From positions 1,922,601-1,986,600 of the forward strand of contig CM030940.1 in assembly GCA_018136815.1 (NCBI GenBank): a DNA stretch of 64,000 nucleotides, given 5' to 3'. Shown piece by piece: positions 8,165 to 17,657 of this stretch. The position numbers were made by a program, and so were the translations under genes. This DNA is from Isochrysis galbana. Taxonomy: Eukaryota > Haptophyta > Isochrysidales > Isochrysidaceae. Position 1 is the stretch's first letter. The number at the start of each line of letters is the position of its first letter. A model generated the notes under the pieces. The model did not search any database, was not told where the DNA came from, and saw only the letters and a list, made by a program, of their open reading frames with translations.

Positions 8165-10946
8165 CTAGAGCGGGAAGCCATCGGTGCCTCCACCCACACC
8201 GGGCGTCTCGACAGGGTATGGCAAGAGCGTGAGCACGACGAGGACTAGTGCAACGGCGGCGATCGCACGCCTCCGGTCGTCTACAGGGGTGAGCTCGTTG
8301 GCACTGGGGATTTCCGGCAGTCGCTGGAAGAAGATGACGAAGAGGCCAAAGAAGAGTAGCACAGGGTCGTCACTCCCGAACTGTGAGCACGGGGCGGGCG
8401 TAGGGCGTTGGCAGCGCACTGGTACTCATGGGCGCCGGTTTGTGGCTGGCGGGCTGGTGCACGCACCAGCGTGGATAGCCCGAGTGCAAAAAGGGTGAGG
8501 CCTGAGACAAGCGACGCGCCAGCTGGCCCCAGGACGGCAGCTGAGACGCGCCCGCCATCAAGCTGGCCGATGGGCAGCAGCTGGAGCGCATTGCACAGGA
8601 AGGATGTGAAGCCCACGACAGCAAGCGGGTGGAGCTGGGTGGTGAGCGCAGCGGCCATGCCAGGCGTGTGGAGCGACGGAAGGATGAGCTCGGCGAGCCC
8701 GCCCAGAAGGAACGAGGAGTGGAGTAGCGCTGTTGGCACGACAGGGTACGGCGTCGCGCCGACGAGCGCCGACGCGGGGATGCCGTTAGCGGCGGCTGCG
8801 GCTGCGGCTGCGGCTGCAGCGTCCGGCGCAGCAGGCGCGGGAAGGCCGGCAGAGAGTGCAAGGCCAATGATGTAGGCAGTGAAGGAGATGAAGAGGGCGG
8901 CGAGCGGACCTGCGGTGGGCTGTGCTCATGAGGCGAGGCGAGCGGCGGCGGCGCGCGAGACGGGCGCTGGTACTTGCACTTGCGCTGGGGCTGGCGGTGC
9001 GCACCCGCGGCGGCCACGTCAAACATGGCAGTGCGCGAAGACGGGAACGAGAGCAGCCGGGTGACGCATCCGAAGGAGCCGAGCTGGAGCGATGGGAGGG
9101 CGATGGGAAGGCCGATGCGCACGTCGCGGATGCGCGCCGCCACAAAGTGTGATGCCTCGTGGAGGAGCTGGATGCCGCCTGGAAAATGGAGGTGGCCGGA
9201 GTGGGTCGATGGGACGGAGTCGTACAGTTATGCAGGGTAGCAAGGGGCAAGAGGCGGCGGCGCACCAATGCCAGCAGCGATCGGGATGGCGAGCTCGATC
9301 GGCGAGGTGTCGCCCTTGTTCAGCTGTTCGATGATGGCACCGTCATTGGTCAAGATGTAGGACGAGAGCGAGAAGCTGCACAGCGGGCAACGCGGGCAGG
9401 TGCCTTGAGGCTCGGCCCACGGCGGGGAGCACCATGCTGGGGTTGTTTGGTTTGCATGCGTCAAAGGAGCTGGCTTGCAGGCGGAAAAGGAGCGCACCCA
9501 ACGGTCGTGAGTGCGGTGAGCAGGCCGGCGGTCGCAACGAGGCCATACTCAGGCAGGCTCTGGCGCATCGGCTTGAGGCGGGGAGAGACGGCGAGGACGA
9601 CGGGACGCTTCTCGGCTCCCTCCTGCATCTGTTGGAGTGAAAGCGGCAGCGGGTCCATCAGCAGCAAAAGCTGCGTGCCTGCAAGAGACGGCGTCTTATC
9701 GAGGCTAGCCTGCGGGGAAAAGGGGAAGGGCAGACGGCGGGAGGTGAAGGGGCTGATCGAAGTGCACAGCGGTGCGGGTACGAAAGAAGAGGTGCAGGAG
9801 GGGCCGAAACGGCGGAGATGGGTGCAAGACGCGGCTGGTGTGCCTGCATGTGCTCGTAGAGCTTGGCCGCATCGGCACGCAGGTTGCCGCGGAAGACGGT
9901 GCCAAGTGGTGACTGCTCAACGTTGGTCACGTAGAAGCCACACGAGGGCTCAAGCACAGAGGCCATCACCGCCGCAACCTGCAGAGGAGCGGGCGGAGAC
10001 GCTCAATGGGGCGGCGGTGGGGCCCTCCCCAAGGCGTGACAGCAACTGCGACGCGTGCCATTCCGCACTGCTTCATTGCGCGCCAGACGTCCGACTCGCG
10101 CGGTGACAGGACAAACTTGCGCAGCGCGCACACCTCTGCCTCGCTAAGCTGCAGCTCTTCGGGCGCGAGCGTCTTGGCGCTGCTCATGCTTTTGAGCGCG
10201 TCGGCGAGAGGCCCTGCAACGGGTGGCTCAGAGAGCGAGGTGTCGCTCAGCTCAGCCGGTGGCGGCGGCGGCGTGCCGCCGAGCGGCAGGCCGAAGAGGC
10301 CCGACCTCTTGGGCTCGTTGTTCGCGTCGGGCGCGCCGCCTTCAGAGGAGGAGACAGTCGGTGAGGCGGATGACGGCGCCGACTCAGAGGCATCAGAGGT
10401 GGAGGTTGTGCTGCTCGCGGCAGTGACGGCGGCCGGCTGCTTTGGTGATGCAGGCGGCGAGGCTGTCTGTTCGAGCGGCTCCCCCCTCTTAAGAGCCAGG
10501 GAGAGCCGGAGCGCCTCCGCCTGAAGCTCCAGTGCCTCGGCCTCCAGCGCGGCCTTCTCCGCGTCTAGCGCGAGCCGTGCAGCGAGGGAGCGCTTCTCCT
10601 CGACTGTCGTCGCCCGAGAAGAAGAAGCCGAGGAAGCCGAGGACGCTCCCTCCCCGGCTGGTGAGGGCGTGGGAGGTGTCGACGGGGTGTCGGCGAGGGA
10701 GAGGGAAAGGGATGGTGCCCGGAGCCCCCGCCACGAGCGCGGGGGAGCCGCGTAGAGGCGGTGGAGAGAGAGAGAGAGTCTGCGGTCCGGGAAGGGGGAT
10801 GGAGAGGGAGAGAGAGAGGGGGAGGCAGGGAGAGGAAGGGAGAGGGTGGTAGGGGTGGGGGGGGAGAGGGGGGAGGGGACGGTGACGCCTGGCGCGCGTT
10901 GTGGCGCCAGGGCGGGCAGGAGGAGGAGGAGGAGAGAGGGCGCCAT
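8165..10946 (-). CDS. EGY: EGY-type site-2 (M50) zinc metalloprotease, plastid membrane
   Basis: An intramembrane protease of the EGY1/2 family, which acts in chloroplast membranes in plants. Exons are 10946-about 10070, 9978-9831, 9678-9498, 9375-9266, 9178-9005, 8909-8467 and 8380-8165; phases agree across junctions, though the ends of the first two introns upstream are less certain. The N terminus has a hydrophobic leader (MAPSLLLLLLPAL), then a Ser/Pro stretch and a Glu/Ala/Leu-rich coiled coil, consistent with bipartite plastid targeting. Next come the EGY-specific VFRGNLR motif, the zinc-binding HEASH (9147-9161, an HExxH), the IGSFG-like QLGSFGCVTR, VAAAGPLAALF rebuilt across the 8910-9004 intron, the second metal-binding LPIGQLDGGR, and the C-terminal ELTPVDDRRR...LTLLPYP block of the family. 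All catalytic motifs are intact. Its 5' end lies in a CT-rich sense-strand tract. Confidence 0.88.
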
Positions 10947-11460
10947 CGGAGAGAGGGAGAGGGAGAGGGAGAGAGCGAGGGGCGCGCTTAGAGGGGGTAG
11001 AGGAGAGATAAGAAACGGGGCCGGAGAACGAAAAGTTACCCGTGGGGATCCGGAGGGGGGTCGTCGACAGAAAATGGCCGGGCAGGGAAGGGGAGTGGGT
11101 GCTGAGTTCTTTGAAAAGAGGGGTGAATTGGTGAGAAAGACCTCTTGAGCTCACTCGTGCCACGCGCGAGACAAGAGAGAGAGAGGGAGAGAGCGTCGCG
11201 GCGGCGGCGGCGGCGAGAGAGAGAGAGAGAGGAGAGAAAGGAAGAGAGAGAGAGATCTGGAGAGAGATGGGAAGAGAGAGAGAGAGTTCTAGAGAGGGAA
11301 CAAGTGAGATCAGGAGAGAAGAGATGGGAGAGAAGTTGTGAGGCAAAGGAGTGAATTCACCTCTTAGTTCGGCCCAAGATTGGGAAAAGAAAGAGACCAG
11401 AGGAGAGAGAGAGAGAGAGAACAAGAGAGGGAGAGAGAGAGAGAAGAGGGAGAGGAGAGG
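10740..11460 (-). repeat. Sense-strand pyrimidine (CT) tract at the 5' end of the EGY-like gene
   Basis: The plus strand is GA-rich, so the gene's sense strand is CT-rich, from within the first coding exon (Ser/Leu/Pro codons) to about 500 bp upstream of the ATG at 10946. It includes (GA)n blocks near 11180-11290 and 11400-11455 and GCGGCGGCGGCGGCG. Long open frames here translate only the repeat. Confidence 0.8.
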
Positions 11461-12289
11461 ATCCTTGAGATGATGTCTATATTCTTAGTCCGTAGTTAGT
11501 CCGTAAAACACGATCCAATGCTCTCTACACTCTACTCTCTACTGCTCTACTGTCTAATGCGACACTGCGACTAGAGGCTGGCGCTTCTTGGACAAGACGC
11601 TTTTCGATGGGTTAAGATGAAATTCGACCCTAAAACATCTGGAACCCGTTCCCACTGGATGGAAGTTGCCCCATGTGATTCCCGTCGCCGACATGTGCTT
11701 CTTATTCGAAATGGGTTAGATGGTGACTCACTGTGACATTTTAGGTGCGCACACGAGCACACAAGCGGAAACAGGAGCTTCATGGACAGGCACGCAGGGG
11801 TTGGGGGGCAACAAAAGCAAGCACTAGCTAGAACTTCAAGCGCACAATACACGATCGGCGGAACATGTAGACCTTTGCAGCCGCACACACTCGCTCTCTT
11901 CTTAGACATTCCTGAATCATTCCTCTCCTCGATTTCGATTTTCCACAATTCTCACAACCACAACCAGCACAATAAGACCCGTAACAGGTTTGATTTGAGC
12001 AATCTGGATGTCTGGTTGGAGTTCAGATTTGGTATCCAGATAGTATCCGGATACCTCTGGAGCTCATTAGGAATATCCAGATAGATACGGATAGTCGGGC
12101 AGACATGCCAGTTATGCCAGATATTCGGAATATCCGGGTATCAGAAACTTATTCTTATTCTTCCGGCCACCTTAAATAGATCGACGCCCCTCCGCCACCG
12201 TCGCCTCCACCGCCCTCACCGCCGCCTCCCTCACCGCCACCGCCTTCACCGCCGCCTCCCTCGCCACTGCCTGATCACGTCTTCGTCTT
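11461..12289. other. Intergenic with AT-rich GGATA/TATCC repeats and a CCG-rich patch
   Basis: At 12005-12150 there are repeated GATATCC/GGATA words (for example GTATCCGGATACC and GGAATATCCGG), similar in style to 39910-40000 and 53760-53880. At 12185-12275 there is a (CCTCCGCCACCG)-like trinucleotide patch. No gene is supported. Confidence 0.45.
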
Positions 12290-12756
12290 CGTCGGCGTTT
12301 GGCGCGCGGCCCATCGCTCTCGCTCTCGTCGCTCTCGCTCTCGTAACACTCATACCCTACAGTCTCGCCTCGCCTCGCCAGCCCCTGCCATCACAGCCCT
12401 CCTCTCACTCGCCCTCGCCTCTCGCCGCTCGTTCGATGTCGCTCTGCTCGCCGCCGTCCTCGCCCTCGCCCAAGCCCGCCTGCCCGCCTTCCTCTGCCGG
12501 GCTTCAGCCCGTCAGCCCCTCTGAAGTCGTCTCCTCCGCCGCGCCTACCGCCGGCATGCCTCCTTCCTCATTGCCCTCAGGCCCTATGGGCCATCCCAAT
12601 TCGTTAGAGTCCGAGTTGGAGTTGGAAAGTGGAAAGCAGCTTGGAGGATGGAGAGGAAGAGGAGCAAGAGGAGGAAGAGGAGAGCGATGCCTAGCCTTCT
12701 ACACCTTTTTCTTCTTCTATGTGTGCACGTGTTGCGTGTTGCGTGCATCGGGCTAG
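12290..12756 (+). pseudogene. Transposon-like ORF 5' end (Ser/Pro-rich), copy 2
   Basis: The frame starts at 12436 (MSLCSPPSSPSPKPACPPSS) after CGCTCTCGCTCTCG repeats, mirroring the minus-strand copy at 5642-5818 and its upstream region. The similarity covers both the leader and the first roughly 50 codons, which indicates two copies of one mobile element's 5' end. After about residue 65 the frame is low-complexity Gly/Arg and looks unrelated. The family is not identified and the unit looks incomplete. Confidence 0.35.
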
Positions 12757-13212
12757 AGTGAGCCATCATGTACGTACCATGGACCATGGGGCTGCGTGCT
12801 GCGTGAGAGGGCTGCTTGCCTCTTGCCTCTTGTCTGAGCTCTGTTCACGTGTTCACTTTGAGGGGGAAGGTCAGTAGTGGGTAGTTGTCTCTGTTCACTT
12901 TGGTGGCCTGGGGTGTAGTAGGTAGTTGACTATGTTCGTTTTTTTACCCTTCAAAGGTTTCAATTAGTTGACTATGTTCAAACGGTCAAAAAGTTTGAGT
13001 TGAGTTCGCGTTCAACTATTTTTAACACCACCTACTTGTAGAGTATATATCTAGTGAGCTCTAGCTCTAGAGGGAGTACACGTAAATAGAGAAGAGAGGT
13101 GAAGAGACGGACGGGAACACGGAGTGTGAAGAGAGAGAGAGCCGTTTTTTAGAGGGAGAGAGAGAGTACGTACGTCGTTTGTTTCACTCTCTCTTCTCTC
13201 TCTCTCTTCTCT
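12757..13212. other. Intergenic up to an assembly gap
   Basis: Contains a GTTCACTTTGAGG/GTTCACTTTGGTGG near-repeat (12848-12905), GTTGACTATGTTC words (12925-12980) and a GA/CT patch (13120-13212) running into the gap. No gene is seen, although the 3' end of the ADP-ribosyltransferase could lie in or near the gap. Confidence 0.4.
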
Positions 13213-13312
13213 NNNNNNNNNNNNNNNNNNNNNNNNNNNNNNNNNNNNNNNNNNNNNNNNNNNNNNNNNNNNNNNNNNNNNNNNNNNNNNNNNNNNNNNN
13301 NNNNNNNNNNNN
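13213..13312. other. Assembly gap (100 N)
   Basis: Exactly 100 N, a conventional scaffold-gap size, so the true distance is unknown. It truncates the ADP-ribosyltransferase gene and sits in a CT-repeat, a likely cause of the break. Confidence 0.98.
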
Positions 13313-15090
13313 TGGCTTGAGAGCATCTCGAGGCCTGTCAGCGGGCCGAAGAGGATCTCCTCCTCGTGAGGGTACTACATTTGCAGCGATGGGGCGAGGA
13401 GTGAGCTGCAAGGCAAAGGTTGGCAAGACACGTCGTGTGCACGCACAGCCGCACCTGTGAGAGCCACGCAATGTCGGCACCGCGGTCCACCATCCCCATC
13501 TGCATCTCGAAAACGATGCCTACCTTACCACCGGTGTAGCTCATGGCGACCTCCCGGTGCTTCGTAGTAGACATGAAGCCCGGCTCGACTCCTCCTGCCA
13601 CATTGAATCTATTCCTCTCGTAGAACTCCTTGGGTAGAGACTTGTCGCTCATACCCCGGTACACCTTGCACGCTTCGGTCAGCTTGGACATCTTCACAAT
13701 GCACGAGTTGATGGCGTGAATCGTCGTAGCATAATCGTTGGCGTCTTTTTTGGCATCCTCCCATGATAGCCTGCCCTCCACATACTCATCGCGAGTCGTA
13801 CCTTTGCCACACAACCAAATGTAATTCTGGCGCAGTTGCTCAATGTTACCCTTGCGCAGTCCATCATTTTCAGTCTGCGAATCGCTCTGCAAACCACGCA
13901 GCACCGCGTTGTACTTCATGAAAAGCGGTCCGGTGTACAGACGCCCCCCTGCGCACCAGATGAGCGACCATCGAGCACAGGTCATGGGATAAGGGCTAGG
14001 ATTGGAGCGTGGTTCATCGGGTAAGGAGTGGATGAGATCGCATGAAGCGCGCACCAATGACTTCTTCCTTGATGAGCTCAGGCTGGCGCAATGCTTTGAG
14101 TTTCCTATTGTGCTCCTTCATGTTGCACTCCTCCATGCCTTCCTTGCCTTCCAACAGATCCTTCAATGGCTTTGACGTCCTGGCCCTTTCCTCCGGGCAG
14201 AGGTCTCTGTTCTCTTTGTGCCACTCCTTGGGAGCTTTCACGACAAATTCCCACTCGTCCCGCGCCGTCGTACACACGCCATAGTTGCTTGTCTCGAAGA
14301 CGCGGTCGGAGTCGGAGGCGGCTGTGTGCTCCCTCTCCATGTTGGTGTATATTTCCGGGGCAGGCGGGCCTAGAATGGATTCTAGGCCACCGTGGAATGT
14401 GTCAAGCCCAGAGTATGACAGCTCGACTTGCCCGGCAAACTTGGAATGGAGGTCTGAGGAAGTGTGTGGCGTGTCTGGAGACGCCAGCTTAGCCAATTCA
14501 GGTAGGAGTCCACGTGCCAGCTTGTGCAGTGCCCTCCCTCGTGAGAGCCTCTGCACCAGCTTGTCCTCCGTCAACGCCTCACTCGCGAGTGTGCGAACTT
14601 GCTCAAGAGGATCACCACCGGCCACGAGGGCGTCTGCGAGCGCGTCCGCAACACATTTCAGCGAGCGCAGCCAGTCGGAGGCGTTCCACTTCTCACGCGC
14701 AGTGTCGACATCTCCTGAGGGTTTCTTGCCAACTGCTGCAGCTTCCTCAACTCTCGCGTTCACCTCGCAGTTGCCCAACAGCGTCGAGGCGGGCAGTGCC
14801 TCTGTCCGCCGCTGGCCCTCCAGAAGAGCAGTGCTGGTCGGCGGCAAAGCCGTGCTCGGCGGCTTGCTTGGCCAGACGATCTCGCTGGCCGCCAAGCCCT
14901 CCTGCGCGGGAGCCGCAACGCCTTGTTGCGGCAGAGCACCCTCCAGATTGACGTTGCTCTCGACGGGCATCACTGCACTCGGCCTCGGCCTCGCGCGAGG
15001 AAGAAGGCGGGAGACTGCAAGAACGGTGACGGGTAAGGCGACGAGCGACGGCACCCTCATTGCCTCGTCCCTCAACCCCGTGTCGGCCAT
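13313..15090 (-). CDS. Arginine-type mono-ADP-ribosyltransferase, R-S-E class (3' end in gap)
   Basis: Predicted to transfer ADP-ribose from NAD+ to a protein. Exons: 15090-14055, 13948-13455 and 13374 to the gap; both introns (106 and 80 bp, donors GTGCGC and GTGCGG) keep phase. The C-terminal catalytic fold shows all three hallmarks: the NAD-binding Arg in KVYRGM, the Ser motif in PGFMSTT, and the E-x-E loop in YPHEEEILFGP on the third exon. Upstream, EEVIGGRLYTGPLFMKYN is rebuilt across the first intron and fits the fold's first helix. The first roughly 300 residues are not recognised: a hydrophobic N terminus (MADTGLRDEAMRVPSLVALPVTV, possibly a signal or anchor), a disordered region, then a helical segment. 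The Met at 15090 was chosen because upstream codons only translate a G-run. The protein is a host gene interrupted by a gap, not visibly damaged. Confidence 0.8.
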
Positions 15091-15109
15091 GGCAGGCAAG
15101 AGAAGGGAA

Positions 15110-15370
15110 GGAAGAAGGGGGGAGACAGAGAGAGGGCGAAGGGAGAGAGAGGGCGGGGGGGGGGGGGGGGGGGGGCAGGCGGAGCCCGTTCGTTGGGAGT
15201 CCCAACCCCTTCGCCGCCTCACCCGTTCCCAACCGCACCCGTTCCCCCTTCTACAAACTAACCGCTCTCCACGAGGAGACGACGCCCGCCGCCCTTCTAC
15301 AAACTTCCCCCTTCCCCCGCCCCCGCCCCCCCCGCCCCCGCCCCCGCCCCCCCGCGCGCGCTCTTCCCTT
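15110..15370. repeat. GA/G-run and CCCCGCCCC low-complexity tract upstream of the ADP-ribosyltransferase
   Basis: GAGAGAGGGCG is followed by an uninterrupted G-run (15156-15174) and, 130 bp on, CCCGCCCCCGCCCCC repeats. The sense strand of the ADP-ribosyltransferase is therefore pyrimidine-rich just upstream of its ATG. Confidence 0.8.
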
Positions 15371-16140
15371 TGAGTCCTTCCTTTGGCGATTCCTTCGAAG
15401 GCACTCGTCCCTTCTTCTGCGCGATTCTCCCGGAGGAGCACCGATGTCAGCATGAGTTTCATCGCCGTTTGGGTGAGAACGAATGCCGCGCGTCTTGCGG
15501 TCAAGCGAGAGCGCACGCCTGAGACGACTGGGCCGACGAACTACTGGGAGAAGCGGCCACGTCGAGAGGGGACCGCTTTCGCGGAGCGACCCCACCAAAC
15601 GCGCGCTGTGGAGATGTCTATTGGCTTGGCACAGGCCAGAGTTTCGTTTATTCGGACCCGCCCAAATTTCGTTTCGAAATTTCGCACACATTTCAATAGG
15701 TGTCGGCCAGAGCAGAAATCATTTTCTGCCGCTGGGTGGTGGCCTTGGCAGGTGGAATTAGAAATACTTTATGCTGTTGATGACGCGCGACGGCGCAACG
15801 AAAGCACTCCGGGCACGCGGAGCTCGCGAAGCGAAGAAGCACACCAAGGTCTTGGCAATACTTGACGCAGAAGTCAAGTAGAGCCGTAGACCGCGGAGCC
15901 GACGCGGCGTCCATCAACATCAGGTGGGCAGCTGAGACAGGGGGGCTTTGACAGTCCGCCGCCAGGCCTCAAGTAAGCATCGGCCAAAGCGGCGGCGGCG
16001 ACGGCCCAGTAAGTGGGGGCGGCGGCGGCGGCGGCGCTCCCTCGGCGACGTCAGACGTCAACGTTCAAAAGGCGCCACGGATGGCTGACTGAGACGAGGA
16101 TTCTGCGCGCGGCCTGCCCGATTGGCGTGACTGTGTGGGT
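15371..16140. other. Intergenic; GCG-rich patch
   Basis: Mixed DNA with (GGC)n at about 16018-16036. The open frames do not show a domain. It may include promoter and 5' UTR sequence of the ADP-ribosyltransferase. Confidence 0.35.
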
Positions 16141-16144
16141 GGCC

Positions 16145-16400
16145 CTCAAAGCTTGAAGGGCTTGATGCCACCCCAGATGGGATGGATAAAGGACGCAAAG
16201 GTCCATGGATATTCTATGTCGATGAAGACGCGCACGACCAATTCAAAGCCGCATACGGCGATAAGCTTCAAGCAGCTCTCTCGGGAGTCCCACACGAGTT
16301 TGCGGTAACCTATGGCGCTCTAGCCGACTCGGCACCACGCAAGTCTAGCGCCGTCCGGTCCTCTTTGAAGGAGGTGGCAACACCAAACTCCATTCAAGAC
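16145..16400 (+). repeat. Partial inverted copy of the 17518-16640 ORF
   Basis: This plus-strand segment encodes LEGLDATPDGMDKGRKGPWI and the following roughly 40 residues nearly identically to the minus-strand ORF at about 16830-16640. At the DNA level the two are roughly 85-90% alike over about 190 bp. The two copies face each other across about 240 bp. Confidence 0.8.
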
Positions 16401-17518
16401 ATCTGGCCTGTACCATCTCCCATAAGAATCAAGTGCTTTTTGGCGGCGTGCTTTCTCCAAAGTAGTGAAGTCTGAAATTGAAGGTCCCATAGACGAAGAA
16501 GAAGGTGGCTTAGGAAGAGGTTGATGGGTGTTGTCATCATGTGGCTCCACATCCTCGTCAACATCATCCTTCGACTCACAGTTTGTTTTTGTCCACTCTT
16601 CGGGAGGAAGAGTCCATGCCTTTGCCATGAGCCCAAAGATTTGCTCAAGAGTGTAAGTGCGCCGTAGGTGACCGCAAAGTCGTGCGAGACACCCGAGAGG
16701 GCAGCTTGGAGTTTGTCGCCGTAGGCGGCTTTGAATTGGTCGTGCGCGTCCTCATCGACATAGAAAATCCAAGGTCCTTTACGCCCTTTGTCCATCCCAT
16801 CCGGGGTTGCGTCCAAGCCCTCAAGCTTGGAGAGACGAAACTTCATGTAGGTAGCAATGTCTTCACTCTTAATCTCCTTCTTGTCGTCAGCTAGCTGTGC
16901 TAGCTGAATGAAGAAGGGGGTGTCGTCCGGTTCCTCCTCCTCATCATGACGGGGGGAGGCGAATTGTGTGGTGTGGGTTTGGAACGATTTCGGTTCCGAC
17001 TGGGGATCCGCTCGCTTGCGCGAGGGCGGTGGTGGTTGTTGAGTTGGTGGAGGTGAGGCCTTCTGTGCTTCTTGCGGGTGCTTCCCTTTGGGGCCGGCCG
17101 CCTCAGCGTACGACTTCTGTGCTGAATTGTTGGAGGGGTTGGAAACCGTAAAGGCTCCAAGGATTGATTGTTGAGTCAAGTGCCCGCCCCCGAGGGGTGC
17201 ACTGAAGGTAGGAGTTGCCACCATGGGGGTGGCAGCAAGGCTGCCACCCACCATGGGGAGTCCTTGTTGCGTTGGCATGGCGGTAGTGGCTGGCGGCAGG
17301 GGCAGAGGCTGGCTCTGTTGTTCTGCAAGGAACAGGACTCTGCCTGTTCCCCGCTTGTGTGGCTGTTGAGGAGGCGAGGGCGGTAGGATCATGTCCACAT
17401 CGCTGTCAGTCAGGGGGGCGGCCTGCGAGCGCTTCGGCTCCGGCGGCTTGGGGCGGCCCCGGTGGGGCGTCGTGGCGGCGGGGGGCTGGGAGGTGGGAGC
17501 GGTCGGCGCGCGCTCCAT
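16401..17518 (-). mobile_element. Unidentified transposon-like ORF (Pro/Gln-rich N terminus)
   Basis: The frame starts at 17518 (MERAPTAPTSQPPAATTPHR). Residues 1-210 are Pro/Gln/Ser-rich and low complexity, with a basic patch. After an acidic DEEEEPDDTPFF segment comes a compact block (about residues 220-300) with KGPWIFYVDEDAHDQFKAAY. That block recurs in inverted orientation at 16145-16400, so the sequence is multi-copy and probably belongs to a mobile element, for example an ORF1- or gag-like protein. I recognise no enzymatic domain. The unit looks incomplete. AGTGAGTGACCGG next to it (about 17559-17575) recurs at 40818-40834. Confidence 0.4.
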
Positions 17519-17657
17519 CGCTAAAACTATAACAATAGTTTTTTCAAAATAGTGTTTAAAAGAGTGAGTGACCGGGCTACCGCTGTATTGCATGCGAATG
17601 TTCCACAGGCGCGACAAGCAAGCGAACCATAGATCGCGCCCAAGGCGAGCCCACGGC

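Noticed and set aside
7600-8232. A 210-codon plus-strand frame
   Set aside because: It is Cys/His/Arg-rich without domain order and overlaps the antisense of the EGY 3' end.
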